DNA of 64,000 nt, from assembly GCF_038069765.1 (NCBI RefSeq), contig NZ_JBBPFS010000002.1, positions 1 to 64,000 of the forward strand, written 5' to 3'. Below the pieces are notes generated by a model. It made no database searches, was not told the DNA's origin, and saw nothing but the letters and a program-made list of their open reading frames with translations. A program made the position numbers and the translations under genes. Shown piece by piece: positions 24,382-32,634 of this stretch. Numbering within the stretch: the stretch's first letter is position 1; each line of letters begins with the position of its first letter. The stretch comes from Arthrobacter_B sp038069765. GTDB lineage: Bacteria; Actinomycetota; Actinomycetes; Actinomycetales; Micrococcaceae.

Positions 24382-24802
24382 AGGTGCTGCCCAGCGCAAC
24401 CTGAGGAATTCGCAGATTCTTGCCCGCAAAATCGACCTGCTTCTCGATGTGATGGTGACGGCCGAGGGCAGGCCCTATGAGTTTCAGGACATTCAGACGG
24501 CCCTGTTTGAAAAAGGCGTAAAGCTCTCCCGGACCCGGTGGCATCATATTAAGGCCGGAGACGCCACCGTCAGGCAGCCGCCGGAAGTGCTCATTGCCCT
24601 GGCTGAATTCTTCCAGGTCAATCCGGACTACCTGCTCAACTCCGACGGAGCGGTCCCGGAACGGATCCAGCACGAACTGGAACTGCTGGCCGCCATGCGC
24701 CGGGCGAAGGTCAAGGAATTCGCCACCCGCACGCTGGCCGATGTGGACAATGAAACCCTCGACGCGATCGCTGCGCTGTTGGACGATTCGAAGAAGTACT
24801 AA
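24371..24802 (+). CDS. EspR-like helix-turn-helix regulator
   Basis: The 143-residue protein has an N-terminal HTH (about 15-90) and a C-terminal helical part. FQDIQTALFEKGVKLSRTRW, IKAGDATVRQPPEVLIALAE and FFQVNPDYLL followed by IQHELELLAAMRRAKVKE resemble the mycobacterial regulator EspR in order and length (EspR is about 132 residues). EspR binds DNA as a dimer with two partly separated DNA sites. Here it overlaps the hydrolase gene by 11 bp and closes the four-gene cassette. It is the likely substrate of the ImmA/IrrE peptidase and the likely binder of the palindrome at 21673. Confidence 0.78.
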   Translation: MAAEGAAQRNLRNSQILARKIDLLLDVMVTAEGRPYEFQDIQTALFEKGVKLSRTRWHHIKAGDATVRQPPEVLIALAEFFQVNPDYLLNSDGAVPERIQHELELLAAMRRAKVKEFATRTLADVDNETLDAIAALLDDSKKY

Positions 24803-24811
24803 CCGCGGAAC

Positions 24812-24860
24812 GGAATGGACCGGACCCGGAATGGACCGGCCCCGGAATGGGCCCGGCCCC
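24812..24860. repeat. Three 16-bp tandem repeats between convergent genes
   Basis: Units GGAATGGACCGGACCC (24812), GGAATGGACCGGCCCC (24828) and a slightly longer third copy (24844) follow each other in the gap after the EspR-like gene. The rest of the gap is GC-rich with small inverted repeats. Function, if any, is unknown; it may help terminate the two convergent genes. Confidence 0.8.
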
Positions 24861-24914
24861 GAGCCCGGGTCCGGCACTCAGTCCGGAACCGGGTCCGGCG
24901 CCGGCCGGCTGCAG

Positions 24915-25682
24915 CTAGCGGGGCAGGGTGAGGATTTCAGCGCCGTCGTCGGTGATCGCGATCGTGTGTTCGCTGTGCGCGGTCCGGCATCCGGTGGCAC
25001 TGCGGAGGGTCCAGCCGTCGGCGTCGGTCACGAGTTCTGCCGTGTCTGCCATCACCCACGGCTCCAGAGCCAGCAGCAGCCCGGGGCGCAGCTTGTAGCC
25101 CCGCCCGGGCCGGCCGGAGTTTGAAATGTGCGGATCCTGGTGCATGGTCGATCCGACGCCGTGACCGCCAAATTCAGTGTTCACCGGATAGCCGGCGGCG
25201 CCAAGGACGGTGCCGATGGCATAAGAGATGTCGCCGATCCGGGCGCCGGGTTTGGCAGCCGCGATTCCCGCCTTCAGGGCGCGTTCCGTGGTGGTGATCA
25301 TCACTGCATCTTGGGCCGCCTGCGAACCCACCGTGAAGCTGATGGCCGAGTCTGCAACAACTCCGCCCAGGGATACCGCCAGGTCGAGGGAGACCAGATC
25401 GCCGTCGGCCAGTGAATAGTTGTGCGGTAGTCCGTGCAGCACTGCATCATTCACCGACGTGCAAATGTAGTGCCCAAACGGTCCCCGGCCGAAGGAGGGT
25501 GCGTAGTCGACGTAGCAGGAGACGGCTCCGGCTTCGAGAATCATGGCCTTGGCCCACCGGTCGATGTCCAAGAGGTTGGTTCCCACCGCGCTGCGGCCCT
25601 TCAGCGTCTGCAGGATGTTCGCGACCAGCGCGCCTGTTTCCCTGGCGCGGACCAGCTCGGCGGGAGTCATGATCTCGATCAT
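24915..25682 (-). CDS. map: Type I methionine aminopeptidase
   Basis: A 255-residue methionine aminopeptidase with the pita-bread fold. Metal ligands appear in order: LVSLDLAVSLGGVVAD (two Asp), GHGVGSTMHQDP (His) and LLLALEPWVM (Glu), with a final Glu near the C-terminus. ATG at 25682 begins MIEIMTPAEL and follows AAAGG; longer upstream frames run into the opposite gene. It cuts the N-terminal Met from new proteins. It is divergent from a small XRE gene with a 42-bp inverted repeat between them. It may be a second copy, as actinobacteria often have several. Confidence 0.9.
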   Translation of the reverse strand: MIEIMTPAELVRARETGALVANILQTLKGRSAVGTNLLDIDRWAKAMILEAGAVSCYVDYAPSFGRGPFGHYICTSVNDAVLHGLPHNYSLADGDLVSLDLAVSLGGVVADSAISFTVGSQAAQDAVMITTTERALKAGIAAAKPGARIGDISYAIGTVLGAAGYPVNTEFGGHGVGSTMHQDPHISNSGRPGRGYKLRPGLLLALEPWVMADTAELVTDADGWTLRSATGCRTAHSEHTIAITDDGAEILTLPR

Positions 25683-25700
25683 GCGGGACCTTTCTGTTCT

Positions 25701-25742
25701 CCAATAACTATCCCGGCAATGGTATCCCGGTATTACTATTGG
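25701..25742. promoter_or_regulatory. 42-bp inverted repeat between map and an XRE gene
   Basis: CCAATA at 25701-25706 and TATTGG at 25737-25742 form the ends of an imperfect palindrome. Two direct copies of TATCCCGG lie inside. Both divergent genes start within about 20 bp. It is the likely operator of the XRE protein. Confidence 0.65.
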
Positions 25743-25746
25743 AGCC

Positions 25747-26049
25747 ATGGTCAGATTGCCGCTTACTCCCGCCGAGGTCGAACGCGGCCAGCGTCTGGGC
25801 GTCTTGCTGCGCCGTGCGAGGGGAGAGCGCCCCATGCTGCAGACTGCGCTCGACGCCGGCGTATCACCTGAGACGCTGCGGAAAATCGAAGCGGGCCGCG
25901 TGGCCACCCCTGCCTTTCCCACCATCGCCGCCATTGCAGATGTCCTCGGACTTTCCCTCGATGAGGTCTGGGCCGAGGTTAGCCGGCCCGGCCATGGCGC
26001 TGTGCCTAACGGAACCGGCCCCGGCGCCGGGGAGCGGCTGGCTTCCTAG
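25747..26049 (+). CDS. XRE-family helix-turn-helix protein
   Basis: A 100-residue protein with one HTH domain (about 12-70): RLGVLLRRARGERP, then LQTALDAGVSPETLRKIEAGRVATPAFPTIAAIADVLGLS. It has only a short tail, so it is a simple Cro/CI-type DNA-binding protein. It lies just after the inverted repeat at 25701-25742, and probably regulates map and itself. It overlaps the convergent MFS gene by 4 bp. Confidence 0.8.
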   Translation: MVRLPLTPAEVERGQRLGVLLRRARGERPMLQTALDAGVSPETLRKIEAGRVATPAFPTIAAIADVLGLSLDEVWAEVSRPGHGAVPNGTGPGAGERLAS

Positions 26050-27218
26050 CGCTGCTCTCCGCGGGGTGCGAAGCCCAGGGCCCCGACGGCGCAGACGACG
26101 GCGGCGGACAGGAATGCCGGCCCAAAACCCCCTGCGTCGATCAGTGCCCCGGTCAGGGCCGAGCCTGCCGACTGCCCCAGAACGAGGCTGGTAAACAGGA
26201 CGGAAGTTCCGGCAGCGCTGCTGGTTGAGACGCGCCCCGCCCAGATGATGAGCACCGAGGTTGCGCTCGTGTAGGCGAGGCCGAAGAGCGCCGAGGCCGT
26301 GAAGCTGAGGGCGGCAAGGTGCGGCGCCGCGGCAAAGGCGCCCGTGGCGGCGGCGACCGCCAGTACTGTCACGCGCCAGGTTGTCCTGGTCCGGTGCCGG
26401 GCGAGCCAGGGGGCCGCCAGGACCGCAGCAGCTCCGCCCAGCCCCAGTGCAATCCAGGCACCTGCGGTGACGGCGGAAGGCAGGCCGCCCTGGTTTTCGA
26501 GCAGGGTCCGGCCATGCACCCAGACGGCGGCGGAGCCGGTGCCGAAAATGAAGGCGGCGGTCACGGGGCGCCGGAGGGTCCGTGCGGTCAGCGCGCGGGG
26601 TGGCTGTCCGGCGTCGTTGCTGCTCCGATCGGAAGCGGAAAGGTCTTTGGATGTGTCTGCGCGCAGTACGCCGATCATGGCTGCGAGCGTGATGACGGCT
26701 ATGAGCACCCAGGCCAGCCGCCACGAGGTCCCGAAGCCGAGGGCAAGTATCCCGGCCGTAACCACCCCAAACCCGGTTCCCGAATTCACCACCGACTGGA
26801 GCTTTTTCTGGTCCTCGTCTGCAGTGTTGCGCTGGACCAGTTCCACCAGGGCCGGGGACGCGAAGCCGGCCCCGACCCCCGCCACCAGGACGGCTCCGGA
26901 AAAAAGGAGCGTGCTCTGGGCCGCGGCGATGCCTGCGCTGCCCAGGGCCGCCGTCGTGCCGGCCAGCAGGGTCATGAGGCGCGGACGGCTTGGGGCATAC
27001 CGGAAGCCGGCCAGGGCTGCCGCACAGTAGAGCACCGATGTTCCGGATGCCAGCAGCCCGCCCACCGTGGGGCTGAGGGTGAAGGCGGTCGAAAAGGCAG
27101 GCAGGAAAAGGCCGTAGCCGAGGCGTGCCAAGCCGTAGGTGGCAGCGATCAGCGCGACGGCACCCACTGCAAACAGAGGGCCGGCCTGGCGGGTGCGGGG
27201 CTGTAACGTGCGTTTCAT
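26046..27218 (-). CDS. MFS transporter (drug/sugar efflux type)
   Basis: A 390-residue, 12-helix MFS protein. It begins MKRTLQPRTRQAG and has the first-half GLARLGYGLFLPAFS and FRYAPSRPRLMTLLAG (loop 2-3). ATG at 27218 sits in the palindrome at 27211-27225; the longer frame starting at 27251 runs into the neighbouring tetR start. It is divergent from a TetR regulator, so it is likely an efflux pump induced by its substrate, which is unknown. Confidence 0.85.
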   Translation of the reverse strand: MKRTLQPRTRQAGPLFAVGAVALIAATYGLARLGYGLFLPAFSTAFTLSPTVGGLLASGTSVLYCAAALAGFRYAPSRPRLMTLLAGTTAALGSAGIAAAQSTLLFSGAVLVAGVGAGFASPALVELVQRNTADEDQKKLQSVVNSGTGFGVVTAGILALGFGTSWRLAWVLIAVITLAAMIGVLRADTSKDLSASDRSSNDAGQPPRALTARTLRRPVTAAFIFGTGSAAVWVHGRTLLENQGGLPSAVTAGAWIALGLGGAAAVLAAPWLARHRTRTTWRVTVLAVAAATGAFAAAPHLAALSFTASALFGLAYTSATSVLIIWAGRVSTSSAAGTSVLFTSLVLGQSAGSALTGALIDAGGFGPAFLSAAVVCAVGALGFAPRGEQR

Positions 27219-27225
27219 TGAAACG
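27211..27225. promoter_or_regulatory. Palindromic operator over the MFS start codon
   Basis: CGTTTCATTGAAACG is a 15-bp inverted repeat with a single central base. It includes the CAT that is the minus-strand ATG of the MFS gene, and lies 20 bp from the start of tetR. A further AACGAACGTT follows. It is a likely TetR operator. Confidence 0.6.
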
Positions 27226-27244
27226 AACGTTATAGTCTTGAGGC

Positions 27245-27832
27245 ATGACAACGCAACCGACAGCCCGCGAACGTCTTCTGGATGCCGCCGATGACCTTGC
27301 CTTTACCCGGGGGGTTGCGGCAACGCCGGTCGACGAGATTCTTCGGCGGGCCAACGTCGCCCCTGCCACTCTGTATGCGCACTTCGGAAACAAGGAAGGA
27401 CTCATTGTTTCCGCGCTGCTGCGCAGGCTCGCGCGCTGGGATGAGGTTTGGCAGCAGGAAATTGATGAGGCGACGACGCCGGAACGAAAGCTGTTGGCGG
27501 TGCTGCCGGCCATCAAACGCTTCCGGCAGGGGGCCAGTGCTGCGCGGTGGTGTGCGTTCCTCGGCGTCACTGCCGAATCACCGGATCCGGGGCAGGGGCT
27601 CCGGGAGGCGCTGTCCGGTGACACACACTTGCTGACCGGCCGCCTCCGCGAGCTTTCCGTACCCGTCGTCGGTGCAGGGGATGCCGACCGGCTGGCCGGG
27701 CAGCTGGTGCTGATCTTTACCGGCGTGCTGGGCATGATTCTTCGCGGAACGGACACTGAAGCCGCCGTCGACATGGGGCGGCGCACTGCCGAAGCGGTCA
27801 TCGCCGCCGTCGCGGGCGGCCAGAGCGGATAG
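27245..27832 (+). CDS. TetR family transcriptional regulator
   Basis: The 195-residue protein has an N-terminal HTH (about 8-55): ARERLLDAADDLAFTRGVAA, TPVDEILRRANVAPATLYAHFGNKEGL. The C-terminal domain (about 80-190) is a typical ligand-binding part. It is divergent from an MFS transporter with a palindrome between, so it probably represses that pump and itself. ATG at 27245. Confidence 0.88.
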   Translation: MTTQPTARERLLDAADDLAFTRGVAATPVDEILRRANVAPATLYAHFGNKEGLIVSALLRRLARWDEVWQQEIDEATTPERKLLAVLPAIKRFRQGASAARWCAFLGVTAESPDPGQGLREALSGDTHLLTGRLRELSVPVVGAGDADRLAGQLVLIFTGVLGMILRGTDTEAAVDMGRRTAEAVIAAVAGGQSG

Positions 27833-27842
27833 CAGGGAGGGG

Positions 27843-28856
27843 TTACCCGTCCGGCCGGTGCGCGAATTCCAGGGCACAGCCGTCAGGCCCCGTCTCCAGG
27901 TTTGCCCAGCCGCCGATCGGGAGGGTGAACATCGGGCTGGTGTGTCCGAAGTCCAGGTTCGCTAGGACCGGCTTGCCCTCCAGCAGGGGGAACTTTGCGA
28001 TGAGCGCCTCCAGCTCTCCGCGGCCGACCTCGGATTCCAGCTGGAACCTGCCGATGGCCAGCGCGGCGATTCGGTCGGCGCCGGGCTGCTGCAGCAGGCT
28101 GGCCAGCTGGCGGGCGAAGTCATGCAGGTCCGCGCCGGAGTCTTCCTCCAAAAAAACCACGCATCCGGCCAGCTCCGGCATCATGGCGGTTCCGGCGAGA
28201 AGATTGAAAGTACTGAGGTTTCCACCCACCACCACGCCTGCAGCGGAACCCTCCCGGAGCACCCAGGGGCCGTCCGTGCGATGCACCGTGCGCGCGTCCT
28301 GGTCCATGAACCACAAGTCATCGGTATAGGTTTCCGCGGGAGCAACGCTCCAGCGGTCGCCTCCGGTGGCTGCAGCGAACCACTGGCCGGTGGGCTCAAA
28401 GTGGTCGCGCATCCCGAAAGTCGACCAGTGCGGACCTATGTAGGTCAGCAGTCCGGTCATGGCGTACAAGGCGTTGGCCAGAACGGTGAAGTCCGAGTAA
28501 CCGCAGAAGACCTTAGGATTCGCCGCAATGAGTTTCCAGTCCAGATAGGGCAGCAGCTCATTGGAGTTAAAGCCGCCAATGACGCTGAGGATGCCGTTTA
28601 CCGCGGGATCGGCGAAAGCTTCATGCAGGTCAGCGACGCGGGAGGCGATGGGTGCACTGAGGAAAGCGTCGTGCGCTTCGATGTTCGTACCGAAATCCAG
28701 GGAAAAGCCCATGTCGGTCATCCGCTGATTGATCCAAGCGGTGTTGTCGTACTCCATGACGAAGGTACGGGAGAAGCTCGGGGCGATGGCCCGCAGCGTA
28801 TCCCCGGCCTTCAAGCGGGCAGGGACGATGGTTTTGTGGGTGGTGGATTCCGGCAT
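27843..28856 (-). CDS. S66 family peptidase (LD-carboxypeptidase/MccF-like)
   Basis: A 337-residue S66 peptidase. The nucleophile Ser is in GYSDFTVL, with the family segment IGGFNSNELLPYLDW just upstream. The Glu in FLEEDSGADL and the His in LDFGHTSPMFTLPIGG complete the triad. The N-terminus begins with LKAGDTLRAIAPS, as in MccF and LD-carboxypeptidases. MccF degrades microcin C; other members cut peptidoglycan tetrapeptides. Longer and closer in spirit to MccF. No neighbour indicates a substrate. ATG at 28856. Confidence 0.88.
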   Translation of the reverse strand: MPESTTHKTIVPARLKAGDTLRAIAPSFSRTFVMEYDNTAWINQRMTDMGFSLDFGTNIEAHDAFLSAPIASRVADLHEAFADPAVNGILSVIGGFNSNELLPYLDWKLIAANPKVFCGYSDFTVLANALYAMTGLLTYIGPHWSTFGMRDHFEPTGQWFAAATGGDRWSVAPAETYTDDLWFMDQDARTVHRTDGPWVLREGSAAGVVVGGNLSTFNLLAGTAMMPELAGCVVFLEEDSGADLHDFARQLASLLQQPGADRIAALAIGRFQLESEVGRGELEALIAKFPLLEGKPVLANLDFGHTSPMFTLPIGGWANLETGPDGCALEFAHRPDG

Positions 28857-28947
28857 GAACCCAACCTAGCGGCCGCACGCCGGTGAATCCGGATCGAAAC
28901 GGCCCTGGGCCGGTGGACCCGCTGCTGAACGGCACTAGGCTGGCGCC

Positions 28948-29343
28948 ATGACAGCCCTCATCTCCCACACGTCCTTCGACAGTCTTGACGCCTTCGCCCA
29001 GTCACGGTTCTGGGCGGAGGTGCTGGGCTTTCGGGAAGACCCGAATGACCCGAATGCGCCCGGGGACGAGGAATGCATGATCTTCTCGCCGGACGGTTCC
29101 CAGCGGCTGCTGTTTATTGAAGTGCCGGACGCCAAGCAGATTAAGAACCGGGTCCACCTGGACTTGCAGCCGGCCGACGGTAGCCGCGACCAGGAGCTCG
29201 AGCAGCTGCTCGCCCTGGGAGCCCGCGAAGTTGATGACCGGCGTCTCCCCGACGGTACGGGATGGGTGGTGCTGGCCGATCCCGAGGGCAATGAATTCTG
29301 CATTCTGCGCAGCGACGCCGAACGTCGGGCAGCAGTTCGATGA
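28948..29343 (+). CDS. VOC (glyoxalase-like) superfamily protein
   Basis: A 131-residue protein of the vicinal-oxygen-chelate fold. It opens with FWAEVLGFREDPNDP (segment beginning at about residue 22) and has HLDLQPADGSRDQELEQLLA and WVVLADPEGNEFCIL, the family pattern. These proteins bind small molecules or act as dioxygenases or glutathione enzymes. The role is unknown. It is followed by an intrinsic terminator at 29351. Confidence 0.85.
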   Translation: MTALISHTSFDSLDAFAQSRFWAEVLGFREDPNDPNAPGDEECMIFSPDGSQRLLFIEVPDAKQIKNRVHLDLQPADGSRDQELEQLLALGAREVDDRRLPDGTGWVVLADPEGNEFCILRSDAERRAAVR

Positions 29344-29350
29344 AAGAGAT

Positions 29351-29378
29351 GCTAAGTGGGCTTAGCGTTTGGCTTTTT
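29351..29378 (+). terminator. Intrinsic terminator after the VOC gene
   Basis: A 6-bp stem GCTAAG (29351-29356) with CTTAGC (29361-29366), loop TGGG, followed by GTTTGGCTTTTT. The T-rich tail supports a Rho-independent terminator. Confidence 0.65.
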
Positions 29379-29443
29379 GCTCGGGATGTCCTAAATTAGT
29401 TTGCGTAAGTTGTCGATACGCAGACGAAAAGAAGGAGAGCGTT

Positions 29444-29644
29444 ATGGCTGACCAGAACAATCCCGGACAATTCGGAAACCGCAACGACACTGAAGAGCAG
29501 GCCTCAAAGGGCGGGCAGGCCAGCACGGGAAGTTTCGGCAGTGCAAACAGTGCCGACCCGAGCGAGGCAGGCCGAAAGGGCGCGGAAGCGCAGCCTACTG
29601 AAGCCAAGGCTCAGGGCGGGGAAAACAGCCATAACGGCAGTTAG
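29444..29644 (+). CDS. KGG-repeat stress-induced small protein
   Basis: A 66-residue, hydrophilic, Gly/Ala/Asn/Gln-rich protein with a KGG motif (SKGGQAS). It lacks Cys and Trp, and carries no hydrophobic helix. This is typical of the con-10/GsiB-like stress proteins that protect against dehydration or osmotic stress. ATG at 29444 follows a strong GAAGGAGAG site. Flanking hairpins isolate it as a single-gene unit. A BCCT transporter follows, which also fits osmotic stress. Confidence 0.85.
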   Translation: MADQNNPGQFGNRNDTEEQASKGGQASTGSFGSANSADPSEAGRKGAEAQPTEAKAQGGENSHNGS

Positions 29645-29656
29645 TATCCGCTGACA

Positions 29657-29691
29657 GAAACGGAGAGGAAGCCAAGCTTCCTCTCCGTTTC
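29657..29691. terminator. Perfect 16-bp hairpin after the KGG gene
   Basis: GAAACGGAGAGGAAGC pairs perfectly with GCTTCCTCTCCGTTTC across a 3-base loop CAA. The tail after it lacks a strong U-tract on the plus strand (CCTGTTAAG), but the hairpin is very stable. It most likely terminates the KGG gene. Confidence 0.8.
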
Positions 29692-29939
29692 CCTGTTAAG
29701 TTCGTCTATTTAAAGGGGCAGGAACACCGGCCATCGCGGGCTTGCCCCTCGACCGCCCCTGAGGACCGGAAGTTACAGGAGGCTGCACTGCCGCCGCATA
29801 CTATGTCACGCCGGCCGTGGCTTTTAATCCATTGTGACGGAATTTGACGAACTTTAGCGCCGAAGTGTTCTGCTACGGACGGCATTCACGCTTTCCCGGA
29901 AATCGGAGTTGTCATAACTCTTGGGTAGTGTCATTGCTT

Positions 29940-31859
29940 ATGAATTCCGACTCTTCACCACCAGAGCACGCCTCAGGCCGTACTGACGGGTCATCCTCCT
30001 CCGGTTTCCCGGAGCGGAGACCCGCCGGTAGCCGGCCGGTTGAACGTGTAAAAAAAGCACTGCGGCATGCTGCCTCGGAACCAACTTTTGGCATTCATCC
30101 CGGGCTCGTACCGGGCATCAGCGTCGAGGACACAGGGGTCAGCTTTCCAACGCGGCGCAGCGTGTTCGTTGTCGCGCTGGCCGTTTCGCTGGCGGTGCTG
30201 GCGTGGGCGACCCTTGCGCCGGACAATCTCAACCTGGTGGGCATCACCATGCAGGGCTGGGTGGTGACCCACTTCGGCTGGCTGTTCAACGCCACCGTGG
30301 TTGCCATTGTTGTGTTCATGCTGGTTGTGGGTTTTGGACCCACCGGCAAGATCCGCCTCGGTGCCGATGACAGCACGCCCGAGTACTCCACTGTTTCGTG
30401 GATCTCCATGCTGTTCGCCGCCGGCCTTGGCATCGGCCTGATCTTCTATGGACCGATGGAACCGCTCAGCCACTTCCTGAGCCCTCCGCCTTCAACGGAT
30501 GCCGAGGCAGGCACCTCCGACGCCATCCTGCCGGCCATGACGGATGCCTTCCTGCACCAGGCCAGCATTGCCTGGTGCATCTACGCACTGGTGGGCGGCG
30601 CCTTGGCCTACGCCTCGTACCGCCGCGGCCGCCTGCCGCTGATCTCCTCACTGTTTGAACCAGTGTTCCCGGACGGCAACAACCGCGTCCTGGGCAAGAT
30701 CATTGATATCTTTGCGGTCCTGGTGACCCTGTTCGGGACTGCGACGTCGCTGGGTATCGGCGCGCTGCAGATCCGCACCGGAGTTTCGATCATTACCGGC
30801 CAGGAACTGGGCAACGGATTTGTTGTGGCGGCCATCAGTCTCTTGACGATTGTCTTTACCGTTTCCGCCGTGGCGGGCATCAAAAAGGGCATTCGGCTGA
30901 TGTCCAACGCCAACATGACCCTGGTGATCCTGCTTGCCGTGTTCGTTCTGCTGGCCGGACCAACGTTCTTCGTGCTCGATCTGCTGCCGGCCTCGCTCAT
31001 CGCGTTTGTCGGCAACATGCCGGACATGCTCACCGTCTTTGCCGGGCAGGGCGCCGGGGAAGAGGAATACCTGACTGCCTGGACCACTCTGTACTGGGCC
31101 TGGTGGATCTCCTGGTCCCCGTTTGTTGGAATGTTCATCGCCAAAATCTCCAAGGGCCGGACCCTGCGTCAGTTCGTCACCGTTGTGGTCTTTGTTCCCT
31201 CAGCGATCTCCATCGCTTGGTTCACGGTCTTCGGCGGCAGCGCAATCTGGATGAACCAGAACGGCCTGGACATGACAGTGAAGGCGGCGGGGGAGAACGT
31301 CATGTTCGACCTGCTCGGCCATCTTCCCTTCAGCTCCGTAACATCGGTTATCTGCCTCATCGCCATTCTGGTCTTCTTCGTCACCGCCGCGGACTCCGCC
31401 GCCAACGTCATGGGTTCCATGTCCCAGTCCGGCCGGGCCGTGCCCTCGAAGCCGGTAACCATCGTCTGGGCGGCTGCACTCGGGTTGATCTCGATGGCCC
31501 TGTTGCTGGCCGGCGGCCGGAATGCACTCTCGGGTCTCCAATCCATCATGGTGACCTGCGCCCTGCCGTTCACGATCATTCTGATCGGAGTGATGGTTTC
31601 GTGGGCCAAGGACCTCCGCAACGATCCCTACATGATCCGGCGCCGGTATGCGCTGGAGGCGATCAGCGGCGGCGTGCGCCGCGGCATTGACGAGCACGGC
31701 GACGACTTCGTGTTCGGTGCTGCCCACGTGCCGGAGGCCGAAGGTGCCGGCGCAGACTTTGAGAGCGACGACCCCGCCCTCACCGAGTGGTACACGGACA
31801 GTGTCCAGGAACCGGACGAGGAGCAGCCGGACAAGGTCAAGGCCGGCGCCGCAGACTAG
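29940..31859 (+). CDS. BCCT family transporter (betaine/choline/carnitine)
   Basis: A 639-residue, 12-helix transporter. The signature YWAWWISWSPFVGMFIAKIS and the following GRTLRQF are clear BCCT hallmarks. The Trp cluster in helix 8 and LGIGLIFYGPMEPL (Na+ binding helix region) are present. An N-terminal hydrophilic tail (about 1-55) and an acidic C-terminal tail (about 580-639) may sense osmotic state as in BetP. ATG at 29940 has a weak ribosome binding site; the earlier frame at 29844 has no support. The upstream 295-bp gap holds one hairpin and little else. It likely imports glycine betaine. Confidence 0.92.
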   Translation: MNSDSSPPEHASGRTDGSSSSGFPERRPAGSRPVERVKKALRHAASEPTFGIHPGLVPGISVEDTGVSFPTRRSVFVVALAVSLAVLAWATLAPDNLNLVGITMQGWVVTHFGWLFNATVVAIVVFMLVVGFGPTGKIRLGADDSTPEYSTVSWISMLFAAGLGIGLIFYGPMEPLSHFLSPPPSTDAEAGTSDAILPAMTDAFLHQASIAWCIYALVGGALAYASYRRGRLPLISSLFEPVFPDGNNRVLGKIIDIFAVLVTLFGTATSLGIGALQIRTGVSIITGQELGNGFVVAAISLLTIVFTVSAVAGIKKGIRLMSNANMTLVILLAVFVLLAGPTFFVLDLLPASLIAFVGNMPDMLTVFAGQGAGEEEYLTAWTTLYWAWWISWSPFVGMFIAKISKGRTLRQFVTVVVFVPSAISIAWFTVFGGSAIWMNQNGLDMTVKAAGENVMFDLLGHLPFSSVTSVICLIAILVFFVTAADSAANVMGSMSQSGRAVPSKPVTIVWAAALGLISMALLLAGGRNALSGLQSIMVTCALPFTIILIGVMVSWAKDLRNDPYMIRRRYALEAISGGVRRGIDEHGDDFVFGAAHVPEAEGAGADFESDDPALTEWYTDSVQEPDEEQPDKVKAGAAD

Positions 31860-31902
31860 CACTCGAGCGGACAACCGGATCTAAGACAGAACCGGATCTA
31901 AA

Positions 31903-31940
31903 CGGAAGCGGGAACCTGGAGGTTCCCGCTTCCGTGCTTT
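31903..31940. terminator. Intrinsic terminator after the BCCT gene
   Basis: A perfect 14-bp stem: CGGAAGCGGGAACC (31903-31916) with GGTTCCCGCTTCCG (31921-31934), loop TGGA, then TGCTTT. It ends the BCCT gene and faces a minus-strand gene, so it may act both ways. Confidence 0.82.
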
Positions 31941-31968
31941 AACGATTTATCATGCTGCAACAACCGGA

Positions 31969-32415
31969 TCATGCCGCTTCGCCAAGCTGGACACGCCACT
32001 GGTACCACCGCTGCGCCGCCATGACCGTAACAAAGACAGGCAGCGTGGGAATCAGCGGCCCGGACCCTGCGGCCAGGGCGGCCACCACACCCCACAGGAT
32101 GGCTGTCGCAACCGCCCATCCGGCGACGCCGCGGGACGTAACCCGGGGCGGAGTTTCCTTACCTGTGGCATAACTGTTCCGCAGTTCAAGCCAGGCCGCC
32201 CGCCCGAGGGGGAACAGGACCAGCGACACCATCCCCAGCACAATCAGCGTGGCTACGCAGGAAGAGACTCCGAGAACTTCCAGCGGAATGCGCGCTCCGG
32301 GGGCGATCAGAAACAGCAGCAGGACAAGCCAGAGCCAGAACCGCCGCTGTTTGGGAGGCAGCTCGGCCCACGTTGGGTTCCACCCCGACATTGGTGAATC
32401 GGGGCCCCCGGTCAT
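31969..32415 (-). CDS. Hypothetical membrane protein
   Basis: A 148-residue protein with about four hydrophobic segments (25-42, 50-70, 95-115 and 118-135) and short hydrophilic ends. The N-terminus contains PTWAELPPKQRRF. I do not recognise a family. The start is taken as ATG at 32415; ATG at 32391 is also possible. The 219-bp gap upstream to the next SDR gene shows nothing clear. Confidence 0.6.
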   Translation of the reverse strand: MTGGPDSPMSGWNPTWAELPPKQRRFWLWLVLLLFLIAPGARIPLEVLGVSSCVATLIVLGMVSLVLFPLGRAAWLELRNSYATGKETPPRVTSRGVAGWAVATAILWGVVAALAAGSGPLIPTLPVFVTVMAAQRWYQWRVQLGEAA

Positions 32416-32634
32416 CCGGCCTCCTGAGGATCAAACACGGATCAAACACTCTGTATGCGCCCGCCGAGGCTACGGGCCGCACTGGTCTTCGTCAACGCGG
32501 CGCCCGCGGAGCTGGTTGTGGGCGTGGCGTGCGGCTGGCAGGCTGAAACCCCGGGCTGCGGATGGGGCAGTAGGAAACCCGTTCCGCCCGCACTTTAGCC
32601 GTGATCGGGTAGGAGCGACAGGAAGGGCAGCATC

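Noticed and set aside
25864..27801. 645-residue open frame on the minus strand
   Set aside because: It covers the MFS and tetR genes in another frame with no recognisable domain. The overlapped genes are well supported.
29367..29388. SigB/SigF-type promoter before the KGG gene
   Set aside because: GTTTGG and GGGATG are present, but the 10-base spacing is too short and the region overlaps a terminator.
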